This document shows positions 17,307 to 26,252 of a stretch of DNA of 42,641 nt, in pieces. The notes under the pieces are model-generated. The model did not search any database. It was not told where the DNA came from and saw only the letters and a program-made list of their open reading frames with translations. The translations under genes and the position numbers were made by a program. The DNA comes from Lentisphaeria bacterium (GTDB taxonomy: Bacteria > Verrucomicrobiota > Lentisphaeria > Victivallales > Victivallaceae): assembly GCA_017443585.1 (NCBI GenBank), contig JAFSYV010000054.1:1-42641 (forward strand), read 5' to 3'. Each line of letters starts with the position of its first letter. Position 1 is the stretch's first letter.

Positions 17307-18173
17307 TCAGATCTCCACTGAAACGATCTTCCTGATGAAAATGTAGCCTATGGACTCGAGGAGCACCACCGCGCCGATGGCCGCCCAGCCCGGCGGAGTG
17401 GTCACCAGAGGCTCCATGAGTCTGCGGTCCAGCAGGTAGAGAATAACGAAAGCCATGAGCGGCGCACAGGCCATGACGATGGATTCGAACCGCCCCTGCG
17501 CCGTCAGCGTGCGGATCTTGTCCTCCATGATGGAGCGCTGACGGATCGTTTCGATGATCTTCTCGAGGATATCCGACAGGCTGCCGCCGGTCTGCTGCGA
17601 AATGCCCACCGCGGTGACGAAGAGCCTCAGATTGTCGTCCGGCATCCGTTTTTCCAGCCTTTCCAGCGCTTCGGAGAGATCCACGCCCAGCCGGTATTCG
17701 TAGAGGGTCATGGAGATCTCTTCCTGCATGACGCCCCCGATGTCCCGGCCGACCACCTCGAGGGCCTGGGGCAGAGCCACTCCGGACCTCATGCCGTTGT
17801 TGAGCCCCATGACCACGTCCAGCAGCTTGCTCCTGAAGGCCTCCAGACGTTTTCTGACCTTGTTCCGGTAGTAGAGCAGAGGCAGGAAAAAGGCCGCCGC
17901 GCCCGCAAGGAGCATGACGACGGGCACGGCCCACAGCGTGACGCCCCCGACGAGCAGCAGACAGAGCATGATCAGCGCCCCGACCGCGGCGAAGCAGATC
18001 TGGATCTTCCGCAGCTTGGGTCCGGAAATGAAATACTCCAGCTGACTCCGGCCGTCCCAGGATCCGGAGCGGCCGGCGGCGCTGTGTTCCAGGTCGGAAA
18101 ACAGCGTCCGGCAGAGAATGAAACAGATGCCGGAAACCGATCCGAAGATCATCAGCAAAACGAGCCATTTCAT
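17307..18173 (-). CDS. tadB: Tad pilus inner-membrane platform protein TadB
   Basis: 288 residues, T2SSF domain. Hydrophobic helices lie at the N-terminus, at about 58-100 (two segments) and at the C-terminus (AIGAVVLLESIGYIFIRKI). The cytoplasmic T2SSF region reads LLDVVMGLNNGMRSGVALPQ, LGVDLSEALERL and GISQQTGGSLSDILEKI, the latter close to the Tad consensus. It starts 28 bases after the FHA-CpaF stop and precedes tadC, the order cpaF-tadB-tadC seen in most Tad loci. Confidence 0.92.
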   Translation of the reverse strand: MKWLVLLMIFGSVSGICFILCRTLFSDLEHSAAGRSGSWDGRSQLEYFISGPKLRKIQICFAAVGALIMLCLLLVGGVTLWAVPVVMLLAGAAAFFLPLLYYRNKVRKRLEAFRSKLLDVVMGLNNGMRSGVALPQALEVVGRDIGGVMQEEISMTLYEYRLGVDLSEALERLEKRMPDDNLRLFVTAVGISQQTGGSLSDILEKIIETIRQRSIMEDKIRTLTAQGRFESIVMACAPLMAFVILYLLDRRLMEPLVTTPPGWAAIGAVVLLESIGYIFIRKIVSVEI

Positions 18174-18201
18174 AACTTCATCAAGCTCCTTGAACCACCT
18201 T

Positions 18202-19863
18202 TCAGACCCGGGGCACGAAAACGGACATGTCGAGCTTCAGGTCCCCCTTCATCCGGAGTTTTTCCACGAAGGCCGGAATGTTCCCCGTGGGGTAATACTC
18301 GCCGATGATCCTGCCGTGCTCGTCGTACCCGGTCTGCTTGAAAACGAAAATGTCGTGCATCAGCACCACATCTTTTTCCCGGCCGGTTATCTCGGAGATC
18401 TGAACGATCTTGCGGGAGCCGTCGGGCAGACGGTTCTGCTGGATGATCAGATTCACCGCCGATGCGATCTGCTCGCGGATGGCGGTGACGGGGAAATCGA
18501 TGCCCGACATGAGCACCATGTTCTCGAGCCGCGAGATCGCGTCCCGCGGCGTGTTGGCGTGGCAGGTGGTGAGGGAGCCGTCATGCCCGGTGTTCATGGC
18601 CTGGAGCATGTCCATGGCCTCCGCGCCGCGGCATTCGCCGACGATGATCCGGTCGGGCCTCATGCGCAGTGCGTTGATGACCAGGTCCCGGATCTGGATC
18701 CGGCCCTTGCCTTCGATGTTGGCCGGCCGGGATTCGAGGGAGACCAGATTCCGGTGCGACAGCTTCAGTTCCGCCGAGTCCTCGATGGTGATGACCCGTT
18801 CATCCGCGGGGATGTATTGGGACAGGACGTTGAGCAGCGTGGTCTTTCCGGACCCGGTGCCGCCGGAAACCAGAATGTTCTGGGCGGCCCGCACCGCTTC
18901 GCGGAGAAAGAGGTCGATGCCCGGCGTCATGCTGCCGAAGGCGATCAGGTCTTCGGCGGTGAGCTTCTTTTTGGCGAACTTCCGGATCGTCACCGACGCC
19001 CCCTTGAGCGCGAGGGGCGGAATGATGGCGTTCACACGGGAGCCGTCGGGCAGACGGGCGTCCACCATGGGGCTGGCGTCGTCGATGTGACGCCCCAGGG
19101 GTTCCACGATCCGCTGGATGATGGTGTGCAAATGCCGCTCGTTGAAGAAGCGGGCGCCCGTTTCATAGATCCGCCCTCCGCTTTCGACGAAGATCAGATC
19201 GGGGCCGTTGACCATGATCTCATCGACCTTGTCCGAGCGGAGCAGAGGCGAGATGGGCCCGTAGCCGGTCAGTTCGTCAAGCAAAGCCTCCCGGAGTTTT
19301 TCCAGCGGGATGTCCCGGGGCAGTTCGTGGCGGAGCTCCTTCAGGGAAAGGTCCAGCGCGGCGATGAGTTTCTCACGCATCTCCTCGTTGGCGATCTGTT
19401 TGGTGGCGATCTCCTGAAGATTGAGCTTGCCCAGAACGTAGTTGTGGATGCGGTTTTTCAGCGCCATGAGCTCATCGGTGTAGAGCAGATCGGTCCCGTC
19501 GAAGTCGAAGGTGCGTGAGGTCTGCTTTTCACCGGACTCGGGCGGAGCCGGGGCCGGGGCGGCCGGGCGGACCGCGGCGGCCAGACGGAGCCGGAAAGGA
19601 CCGATGGAGATCGTGTCCCCCCGGCCGAACTCGGTGGCGGAACGGATGGGACCGTTCTGGTTGGAAGTGCCGATGGCGCTCCCCAGGTCGGCGATGAAAT
19701 AGGTTTCCGGTCCGCCGAAGATCCTGGCATGTTTGCGCGAAACGGAACTTTCGGACAGCGTAATGTCGCAGTTCTCGGAGCGGCCCAAGAGCCATTCCCC
19801 CTCGCTGCTGCCCAGATCGATGTGCTTCACACTCCCGTCGGCGGCGGTTATCTGCAGAAACAT
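18202..19863 (-). CDS. cpaF: FHA-CpaF fusion: Tad secretion ATPase with N-terminal FHA domain
   Basis: 553 residues. Residues 1-95 are an FHA domain (WLLGRSENCDITL, SSVSRKHARIF, AIGTSNQNG) keeping the phosphothreonine-binding Arg28, Ser42 and His45. A Pro-rich linker leads to a full-length CpaF ATPase: helical region 125-200, YGPISPLL, DEIMVNGPDLIFVE, DARLPDGSRVNAIIPP, Walker A GGTGSGKTT (334-342), Asp box TIEDSAELKL, Walker B RIIVGECRG (405-413) and His box GHDGSLTTCHAN. It is the canonical Tad motor ATPase, placed right after the secretin gene. The fused FHA implies that its docking or activity responds to threonine phosphorylation, most simply by the kinase at 22206-25232. Confidence 0.95.
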   Translation of the reverse strand: MFLQITAADGSVKHIDLGSSEGEWLLGRSENCDITLSESSVSRKHARIFGGPETYFIADLGSAIGTSNQNGPIRSATEFGRGDTISIGPFRLRLAAAVRPAAPAPAPPESGEKQTSRTFDFDGTDLLYTDELMALKNRIHNYVLGKLNLQEIATKQIANEEMREKLIAALDLSLKELRHELPRDIPLEKLREALLDELTGYGPISPLLRSDKVDEIMVNGPDLIFVESGGRIYETGARFFNERHLHTIIQRIVEPLGRHIDDASPMVDARLPDGSRVNAIIPPLALKGASVTIRKFAKKKLTAEDLIAFGSMTPGIDLFLREAVRAAQNILVSGGTGSGKTTLLNVLSQYIPADERVITIEDSAELKLSHRNLVSLESRPANIEGKGRIQIRDLVINALRMRPDRIIVGECRGAEAMDMLQAMNTGHDGSLTTCHANTPRDAISRLENMVLMSGIDFPVTAIREQIASAVNLIIQQNRLPDGSRKIVQISEITGREKDVVLMHDIFVFKQTGYDEHGRIIGEYYPTGNIPAFVEKLRMKGDLKLDMSVFVPRV

Positions 19864-19890
19864 GTCGGCGCCTCACATTCCCTGGATTTT

Positions 19891-21405
19891 TCAGAACCAG
19901 CGCTGCCAGAAGCTCTTCTTCTCATCGGCTTCCTTTGTCCGCTGTTCGTTGCTTTTCCGGGATTCTTCGAGAGTGTTGGCGGTTTCCGCCGACGGCGGCA
20001 TCTTCAGGGGCGGGGTCCGCCCGGCCACCTGCGGATAGACCAGCAGCAGCACTTGACTGTCGTTGAAAGCGTTGGTTTTTTCGGCGCAGACCCAGTTCAG
20101 GACCGGGATCTTCCGCAGGAAGGGGATCCCCGAGGGCCCGGAGCTCTCTTCGATCATGTCGCGCATGCCGCCCAGAGCCACGGTCTCGCCCAGCTTCGCC
20201 ACGATGGTGGTGTTGACGCGGCTCTGTTTGATGTCGTAGTCGTTGTTTTCCTGAAGAGAGGGGGTGCTGATCTCGATCTGCAGATCCAGTTTCACCCGGT
20301 CGTTGCCGATGAGGCCGCCCCGGACCCGCATGATGAAACCGTACTTCACGTCGTTCAGCGTACCGGTCCCCCCGGAACCGCCGTAGACCCGGACCTTGAG
20401 CGTGCCGCCCTCGTGGATCTCCTTGAACTCGTTGGAGCTGTTGCTCATGAAGCTCAGGTGGCCCGCCCGGTGGAACCGGCGGCAGCCGCTTTCAGCCATG
20501 AGGTTCAGGAGCGTGGACATGTCGGCACTCAGATTGTAGCTCTGATTGGTGGCTCCCTTGAAGATGGTGGAAAAACTGAAGCCCTGAGCCACGCGGATCC
20601 CGTTCTTCACCAGATTGGCGCCCACGGCGCTGGTGTCGGCCTGCTTGACTCCCACGAAGACCGCGCCCACGTCCAGCAGAGTGGGCTTGACGACCACCTT
20701 GCTGATGAAGCGGACCGGTTTGCTTTTGTCCTTGCCGTCGAAAGAGATCCAGTCCTGCGTGGAGATCAGCTGGTTGATGGTGTCCAGATCCTCCCGGCAG
20801 TAGACCGATCCCCGGAGGATCAGTGTGTTCTTCTCGTTCTGGAGCGACAAAGTCCCGGGAGAAAGATCGGTGACGTCCGAAACCACCTTGAATCCGGATT
20901 TTTCGAAGAGTTTCTTCAGCGAAAGCATGATCTCCGGCGCGGGACGGAAGACGGTGAGGTTGGTGACGGCCGCCCCGTAAGAGGGCAGGACCTTGAGCAG
21001 CGTTTCCCATCCGTCGACGCTGGAAACCTCGCCCTTGAGCACCACCTTGTTGCCGTTTATGCTGATCTCCACTTCGGGAACGCTGTCCAGATCCTTGCGC
21101 AGGGAGTTGAAGGTCTCGCGCACATTGTCGCTGACCGTCACCGTGTAGAGCTTGGCCATGGAGCCCGACGTGACATGCAGATCCGATTTGCCCACGGCAA
21201 GCCCCGTGACCCGGATCTGATCGTTGGCGATGGGTTCGGCGGAAATGACATTCCTGTCGGTGATGCTGATGTCGGCGGCCCGGAACCCGGGCACGAGGAT
21301 GACGATCCCCTTCAGAGGAACGGAGATCTTTTCGCTTTCGGCGGCTCCCAGAGTAGTCAGGACAGCACCGGTCAGCACCAGCAGTACGAAGATTTTTTTC
21401 AACAT
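19891..21405 (-). CDS. cpaC: Outer-membrane secretin CpaC/RcpA
   Basis: 504 residues with a Sec signal peptide (MLKKIFVLLVLTGAVLTTLGA). The pilus-assembly N-terminal domain comes first (AADISITDRNVISAEPIAN, IRVTGLAVGKSDLHV), then a BON-like segment (EISINGNKVVLKGEVSSVDG) and the secretin core: MRVRGGLIGNDRVKLDLQIE, SRVNTTIVAKLGETVALGGM, IPFLRKIPVLNWV and QVLLLVYPQ. The charged tail ends FWQRWF. It forms the outer-membrane channel for the pilus or substrates. It starts 25 bases after the cpaB stop and ends 27 bases before FHA-cpaF, the usual cpaB-cpaC-cpaF order. Confidence 0.93.
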   Translation of the reverse strand: MLKKIFVLLVLTGAVLTTLGAAESEKISVPLKGIVILVPGFRAADISITDRNVISAEPIANDQIRVTGLAVGKSDLHVTSGSMAKLYTVTVSDNVRETFNSLRKDLDSVPEVEISINGNKVVLKGEVSSVDGWETLLKVLPSYGAAVTNLTVFRPAPEIMLSLKKLFEKSGFKVVSDVTDLSPGTLSLQNEKNTLILRGSVYCREDLDTINQLISTQDWISFDGKDKSKPVRFISKVVVKPTLLDVGAVFVGVKQADTSAVGANLVKNGIRVAQGFSFSTIFKGATNQSYNLSADMSTLLNLMAESGCRRFHRAGHLSFMSNSSNEFKEIHEGGTLKVRVYGGSGGTGTLNDVKYGFIMRVRGGLIGNDRVKLDLQIEISTPSLQENNDYDIKQSRVNTTIVAKLGETVALGGMRDMIEESSGPSGIPFLRKIPVLNWVCAEKTNAFNDSQVLLLVYPQVAGRTPPLKMPPSAETANTLEESRKSNEQRTKEADEKKSFWQRWF

Positions 21406-21430
21406 GGTATTTCCCTCCTGTTTCGAGTTT

Positions 21431-22180
21431 TCATTTTCTGGGCGTCTTGGGAATGCTCACGACTTCGAGGTCGTTGATCATCGAACTGAACGTTTCAGGC
21501 GTGACCATGCCGGCGTCCATCCGGTTCAGCGCGGTGGGGTCGTTGGTACGGCGGAGCACCGGAGTAAGTTCCGCCACCCGCGAGGCGGCGATGAGGGCCT
21601 GGGCCTGCTGGGGCGGCAGCAGCACGATGATGACGCCGTCCATGTTCTGATCCCGTTTTTCCGAAGGGATCTCCAGCACCCGGACCTTGGGGAAGAGGAC
21701 CATGGTCACATCCTTCTTTGCGGCGGGGACTCCGGAGCCCCCCTTGAAATCCAGCTTGAATGTCCCCACGATGGCCACCTCGTCCCCGCTCTGGAGCAGA
21801 GACGCCATGGCCTTGTCGGCGATCTGGATGGCCACGGCCCATTCGCCCTCGCCCACCACGTTGCTCATGCCCTGAGCCAGTCCCACATCCTGGATGAAGA
21901 TGTAGTTGCCCTTGCGCACGGGCTGTTTCAGTTTCTGTCCGATGATCATGGACGAACGGCTCCACTTGATGGCCTGGGCGGGAACGGCGTAGAGCGGGAC
22001 CTCCTTGGGCATGAAGAACCCCTCGGCGATGACTTCACCGGCGGCCAGGTCGCGGGTGGCGGCCACGATCTTGACCTTTTCCTCCGCCTGGGCGGTGTTG
22101 GTCGAAATGATCTTGTTCACGGCGAATACCGCCGCGAGGCCCAGCAGGACCGCCAGGATCAGGGGGATGGAATTTTTCAT
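21431..22180 (-). CDS. cpaB: Tad pilus assembly protein CpaB/RcpC
   Basis: 249 residues. An uncleaved N-terminal anchor (IPLILAVLLGLAAVFAVNKI) is followed by a SAF domain (VAATRDLAAGEVIAEGFF, IIGQKLKQPVRKGNYIFIQ) and the RcpC-type domain (VAIQIADKAMASLLQSGDEV, VRVLEIPSEKRDQN, VIIVLLPPQQAQALIAA). CpaB is a periplasmic partner that links the secretin to the inner complex. The gene lies between the large kinase gene (25 bases upstream) and the secretin gene. Confidence 0.92.
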   Translation of the reverse strand: MKNSIPLILAVLLGLAAVFAVNKIISTNTAQAEEKVKIVAATRDLAAGEVIAEGFFMPKEVPLYAVPAQAIKWSRSSMIIGQKLKQPVRKGNYIFIQDVGLAQGMSNVVGEGEWAVAIQIADKAMASLLQSGDEVAIVGTFKLDFKGGSGVPAAKKDVTMVLFPKVRVLEIPSEKRDQNMDGVIIVLLPPQQAQALIAASRVAELTPVLRRTNDPTALNRMDAGMVTPETFSSMINDLEVVSIPKTPRK

Positions 22181-22205
22181 CGTTCGTTCCTTTCTTTATT
22201 CGAAG

Positions 22206-25200
22206 TCATTCTTTGATCTCCTCCAAGGCTTTGCCGCGGAGCCGGGCGTTTTCGTGGCCCTGGGCGGCGGCCTTTTCGTACCAGTGTTTGGCCTGTCCCA
22301 CGCCGATGGGAACGCCGATGCCGTTTTCACAGCAGTAGCCCAGCTGGAACTGGGCCTCGGCCAGGCCGGCTTCGGCGGCGGCAGTCATGTACCGGATCAT
22401 CCGCGGATGATCCACGGGTTCTCCGCCTTCGCCGTTCTTGTAGACCAGACTCAGGCGGTAGAGCGCATCGGGGTCTTTGCCGTCGGCGGCTTTCTTGTAC
22501 CACTCCACCGCCTTGACCATATCCTGCTTGAGGCCGCCCCGGCCTTTTTCGTAAAAGAGGCCCATCCGGTACTGGGAGCGGCAGTTGTTGAAGGGGGCTC
22601 CGGCTCCTTTCCGGTAAAAGGACAACGCGTCGCTGTCGCTGGCGAACCAGCGCCCTTTGCCCTCTTCGGCCAGAACCCCCAGCAGATGGAAGGCTTCGGG
22701 ATGTTCGAGTTTTGCCGCCGCCTCGAGTTTTGCCGCCGCCTCTTTGAAGCGCCCCGCTTTGATCAGAGTCCGGGCCTCGGCGACCTCCTTTTCTCCCGGC
22801 AGGACCGCTTTCTCCTTCGGCACCAGGACGATCTTGCGGAAGGACTCCGGCAGAAGTTCGGGAATGTCGAGCGTCTGTTCCTCTCCGCCGTTCCCGACGC
22901 GCCACTTCACCGTTATCTTCCGGAAAGGCTGAAAAGCGAGCCGTTGCCGCAGGGGCTCCCAGATGCCGGCCAGATTGATGAAGACCTCTCCTTCGACGGC
23001 CGTCTCGAACTCGACGACGGCGTCTTTTTCGGTCAGGTAAAATTCAACGGCGCACCGCCTCTGATCCGGCTTCGGAACGATCTTCTGTTCCTGGGGGACG
23101 ATGCCCCTGCCGCGCAGAGACAAGGTGTGGGGCCGCCGGGAGATTTCGATCCGGTGCGGGAATTGAGTCACCTTTTGCCAGACACCGGTATCGACGCGCA
23201 GTTCGACGCCCTCCTGACGGAGGTAGGCCAGCAGTTTCGTGCTGCCGTAAAAGGCCGCGGTGCAAAGGAGCGTTTCCTGCCTGAGCACGATCTTGACGCC
23301 GGTGATGGTCCGGCTCCGGGAAATGGTGAATTCCCGCTCCGCGCTTTCGAAACCCGGCGCGGAGACCCGAAGCACATACTGTCCCTCGGGAACGCTGAAC
23401 TTGAGCCGACCGCCCTCGAGCACGGAAGTTTCGGCGACCCGACGCCCCTTTTCGCCCCGCAGGACCACACGGCTCCCCACGGGCGAGATCTCCGCCTGAA
23501 AGGCGATCTTTTCCTCAACCTTCCTGACCGGCGGCGCCGGGGGCGCGCTTTTCCGGGGGATGACCGGCGTGGTGACCGCCTTCCCGGCGGGGGGAGCCGT
23601 CTTCGGCACGGGAGCAGGCACCTTTACCTGCGCTTTCGGTTCCGGGGCGGGAGCAGGCACTTTTATCTGCGCTTTCGGCTCCGGCGCGGGAGCGGGGGGC
23701 GTTTTCTCGGGCGCTTTCACCGCCGCGGGAGCCGGTACTTTCACCGGCGCTTTCAGCTCCGGCGCGGGAACGGGGGACTTTTTCTCAGGCGCTTTCTCCG
23801 CCGCGGGAGCCGGAACTTTCTTCGCGGGAGCCTCCGGTTCCGGCGCGAGAACAAGTCCGGCATCGGCGGCCGGAAACTCTTTTTCCCCGCCACGGGCCAG
23901 GGCCAGGGGAAGTCCCACCGCCAGCAAAGTGACCGCCGCCAGAAGCAAATAGAAGAAAACGGGCTTCAGGCAGAAAAACTCCACCGTCTCGGCCAGCAGG
24001 GGGACCCGGCGCAGAAACCTTTCGAAGCGGAGAAAAAGATGGCGCATGAGCCAGGTGGAAACCGGGTTTCCCGTGGCCGCCGTCGGCGTTCCGGGGGAAT
24101 AGTCGCCGGTACCGGCGCACTCCAGCAGCTCCCGGATGCTCCGGTGGGGATCCAGATCCGGGGGGACGACGTTCAGCGAGCGGATCTCCCGCAGCAGCGC
24201 TTCCGGAGTGGCGGGACGCTGTTTCGCCTCCTTGGCCAGCATCCGCATGACCAGCTTCGCGGTCTGCGGCGAAACCGTTTCGGTCAGGGTCCGGGGATCG
24301 GGCACGGGGGAGGCCGCCAGTTTGGCCAGGATGTCATAGGTGCTCTTGCCGGGATAAGGAATGGTCCCGGTGAGCATTTCGAACACGGTGGCCCCCAGAC
24401 TGTAGATGTCCGCACGAACATCCACGGAATGGGCGTCCATGGCCTGCTCCGGAGCCAGATAGGCCGGTGTCCCCATCATCACATGGGACTTGGTGAGCTG
24501 GACGTTTTCCTCGTTGTTCTTGGCGATGCCCAGGTCGGCCAATTTGACTTCGCCCCGGCGGGTAAGCATGATGTTGTCCGGCTTGATGTCCCGGTGGACG
24601 ATCTTCTGCTGTGCGGCGGCGGTCAACGCCCCGGCGACGGCTTCGGCAATGAGCACGGCGTGGACTTCGCCGAGCTTCGGGATCTTCCGTAGCACGTCCC
24701 TGACGGTCCCGCCGTCCACATATTCCATGATGAGCCAGCAGAGCCCCCGTGTGCGGTCCTCGCCCACATCCAGCACGTTGACGATGTTGGGGTTGCTGAT
24801 GGCGCAGGCAAGCCTCGCCTCCCGTATGAAGCGGTCGACGAATTCCCCGCCCCGGAGATAGAGGGCGCTGGAAAGCACCTTGGCGGCGCGGAACACCCCC
24901 AGCGTCTCATGACGGACCAGGTAGACGGAACCCATGCCGCCCTGCCCCAGCTTGCGGACGACGGTGTAGCGGTCGATGTGATCTCCGGGCTGCAGACCGG
25001 TCGAGGAGACGATCCCCGCGAAGGAAGACTCCGGAGGCTCCTGCATCAGGATCGTCACGTCGGTTTTCTGCACAGGCGCATCGGCGATGGTGACTTCGGT
25101 GACGGGGCCTTCGGGTCCGGACTGTTCTTCGGGACGTTTTTCCTCCGTCCCGGAGCCGGATCCCGGTGCGATGGTAAGTTCTGTCTCGCAAACGGGATCG

Positions 25201-25232
25201 CGGGGTTCTTCAGAAGGGTCTTTGCCGCTCAT
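22206..25232 (-). CDS. Membrane Ser/Thr kinase with PEGA-like and Sel1-repeat domains
   Basis: 1008 residues from the ATG at 25232, which overlaps the previous stop as ATGA; a longer frame to 25352 lies inside that gene. A PknB-type kinase domain spans about 88-355: glycine loop LGQGGMGSVY (95-104), AAK Lys118, HRDIKPDN (213-220), LADLG (Phe of DFG replaced by Leu) and MMGTPAYLAPEQ. One membrane helix lies at 424-446. A long Ala/Pro/Lys tandem linker follows (units such as VPAPAPEPKAQ), then PEGA-like beta domains (VPEGQYVLRVSAPGFESAE) and Sel1/TPR-like repeats in the last 190 residues (YRMGLFYEKGRGGLKQD, AVEWYKKAADGKDPDALYRL, FQLGYCCENGIGV). The likely topology is kinase inside, PEGA and Sel1 outside. 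In this operon it is the prime candidate to phosphorylate ligands for the FHA proteins. Confidence 0.93.
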   Translation of the reverse strand: MSGKDPSEEPRDPVCETELTIAPGSGSGTEEKRPEEQSGPEGPVTEVTIADAPVQKTDVTILMQEPPESSFAGIVSSTGLQPGDHIDRYTVVRKLGQGGMGSVYLVRHETLGVFRAAKVLSSALYLRGGEFVDRFIREARLACAISNPNIVNVLDVGEDRTRGLCWLIMEYVDGGTVRDVLRKIPKLGEVHAVLIAEAVAGALTAAAQQKIVHRDIKPDNIMLTRRGEVKLADLGIAKNNEENVQLTKSHVMMGTPAYLAPEQAMDAHSVDVRADIYSLGATVFEMLTGTIPYPGKSTYDILAKLAASPVPDPRTLTETVSPQTAKLVMRMLAKEAKQRPATPEALLREIRSLNVVPPDLDPHRSIRELLECAGTGDYSPGTPTAATGNPVSTWLMRHLFLRFERFLRRVPLLAETVEFFCLKPVFFYLLLAAVTLLAVGLPLALARGGEKEFPAADAGLVLAPEPEAPAKKVPAPAAEKAPEKKSPVPAPELKAPVKVPAPAAVKAPEKTPPAPAPEPKAQIKVPAPAPEPKAQVKVPAPVPKTAPPAGKAVTTPVIPRKSAPPAPPVRKVEEKIAFQAEISPVGSRVVLRGEKGRRVAETSVLEGGRLKFSVPEGQYVLRVSAPGFESAEREFTISRSRTITGVKIVLRQETLLCTAAFYGSTKLLAYLRQEGVELRVDTGVWQKVTQFPHRIEISRRPHTLSLRGRGIVPQEQKIVPKPDQRRCAVEFYLTEKDAVVEFETAVEGEVFINLAGIWEPLRQRLAFQPFRKITVKWRVGNGGEEQTLDIPELLPESFRKIVLVPKEKAVLPGEKEVAEARTLIKAGRFKEAAAKLEAAAKLEHPEAFHLLGVLAEEGKGRWFASDSDALSFYRKGAGAPFNNCRSQYRMGLFYEKGRGGLKQDMVKAVEWYKKAADGKDPDALYRLSLVYKNGEGGEPVDHPRMIRYMTAAAEAGLAEAQFQLGYCCENGIGVPIGVGQAKHWYEKAAAQGHENARLRGKALEEIKE

Positions 25233-25585
25233 GATTTCCGTTTTTCCTCTTTCAGTTCTCCCCAGGCGAACCCGGTGATGCCCGGCCCCTTGCGCCAGAA
25301 CTGGAGCAGGATCCGCTCCCGGCCCCGGCTCCAGAGCTCCAATGTTTTCCAATTGACCCGGTCCAGCTCCACGATCCTGAGCCGCCGCCAGCCCTGTTTC
25401 CGCAGGGCCAGATCGAAACTGCGCCGGGCGGAGCTGTACGAGAGGGCGATCGTCCCGAACTGCCGCCAGGCGCCCGGCAGTTCGCAGACCGCCTCGGGAA
25501 CCGCTTCACGAGGCAGCACGAGCTCCGCCCCGGCCGGAAAGACCGCCGCTGCCGCGAAAAACAGAAGTGCCGTTTTTACGTTCAT
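25229..25585 (-). CDS. Small secreted protein of unknown function
   Basis: 118 residues with a signal peptide (MNVKTALLFFAAAAVFPAGA), then a basic mature part (GTIALSYSSARRSFDLALRK, WRRLRIVELDRVNWKTLELW, LLQFWRKGPGITGFAWGEL). The last stretch reads like a small alpha/beta domain; no family recognised. It starts three bases after the TadE-like stop and overlaps the kinase start as ATGA, so translation is coupled to both. A periplasmic partner or regulator of the neighbouring kinase is conceivable but unproved. Confidence 0.7.
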   Translation of the reverse strand: MNVKTALLFFAAAAVFPAGAELVLPREAVPEAVCELPGAWRQFGTIALSYSSARRSFDLALRKQGWRRLRIVELDRVNWKTLELWSRGRERILLQFWRKGPGITGFAWGELKEEKRKS

Positions 25586-25588
25586 CGG

Positions 25589-26248
25589 TCAGAGACTCCA
25601 GTTTTCGAACTGTGAAAGACGGCTGTAGGAACTCGCCGGACCGGCGGAGCCGGGACTGTCGGGGATATCGCTCAGCCCGCCGTCGCGGGTCAGGAAGGGC
25701 GTCCTGTATTCGTTCATCCAGGTGCCGGAAAGGATTTGCGGCTTCTTTTCCCGCTCCTGATAATCCCGGCGCATGAGCACCGAATGGGTGGGATCGTTCC
25801 CGGTTTCCCGCGCCTTGAAGGAAAGATCGTCCCACTTGTTCTTGTCGAGGCCTTCGCCGCCCAGAAGCTCGATCACGCCCTTGCGGGTGTTCGCGGCCCA
25901 CGCGGGCAGGTCCATCTTCAATTCCGCCGTTCCCCGGAAGAGCCCGTACCACCCGGCGGAGTCCTGCCGGGAATTGAATTTCGCCAGTTTGGTTTTGTCG
26001 GCAAAGGTCCCCTCCTCGAAGAAGGCCCCGGAGATCTCGCTTTTGGCGCTGTCGTCGTCCGCATTTGCCCAGCGGCAGGCACGGTACCAGAGTGCGCAGC
26101 GGTCGGCGGCGGTGAGGCGGCTTCGGCCCAGTCCCATTTCGCCGAGGACGAAAATACCGCTGAAAAAGGCGATGAAAAGGGGGGTCGTCAGAAGCGTCTC
26201 CATCAGTATGGAGCCGCATTCCGCGCGAAGATCTTTCCGGAAACTCAT
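25589..26248 (-). CDS. TadE-like pseudopilin (second copy)
   Basis: 219 residues. ECGSILMETLLTTPLFIAFF is a TadE-type prepilin signal: Gly12|Ser13, Glu at mature position 5, then the hydrophobic helix. The mature part is large and polar with an aromatic C-terminus and has no motif I recognise. GTGAGGAG lies next to the ATG; the gene starts four bases after the Flp-like gene. TadE/TadF pseudopilins are cut by TadV and are thought to prime or tip the pilus. Length is close to other TadE proteins. Confidence 0.82.
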   Translation of the reverse strand: MSFRKDLRAECGSILMETLLTTPLFIAFFSGIFVLGEMGLGRSRLTAADRCALWYRACRWANADDDSAKSEISGAFFEEGTFADKTKLAKFNSRQDSAGWYGLFRGTAELKMDLPAWAANTRKGVIELLGGEGLDKNKWDDLSFKARETGNDPTHSVLMRRDYQEREKKPQILSGTWMNEYRTPFLTRDGGLSDIPDSPGSAGPASSYSRLSQFENWSL

Positions 26249-26252
26249 CTCC

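Noticed and set aside
23560..23870. Repeat-like stretch of Ala/Pro/Lys codons, considered as a CRISPR or minisatellite
   Set aside because: The units are degenerate coding repeats of the kinase linker, with no constant spacer length.
22005..24692. 895-codon open frame on the plus strand
   Set aside because: It is antisense to the kinase gene; high GC at third positions keeps the opposite strand open, and the translation is rich in Gly/Arg/His without any domain.
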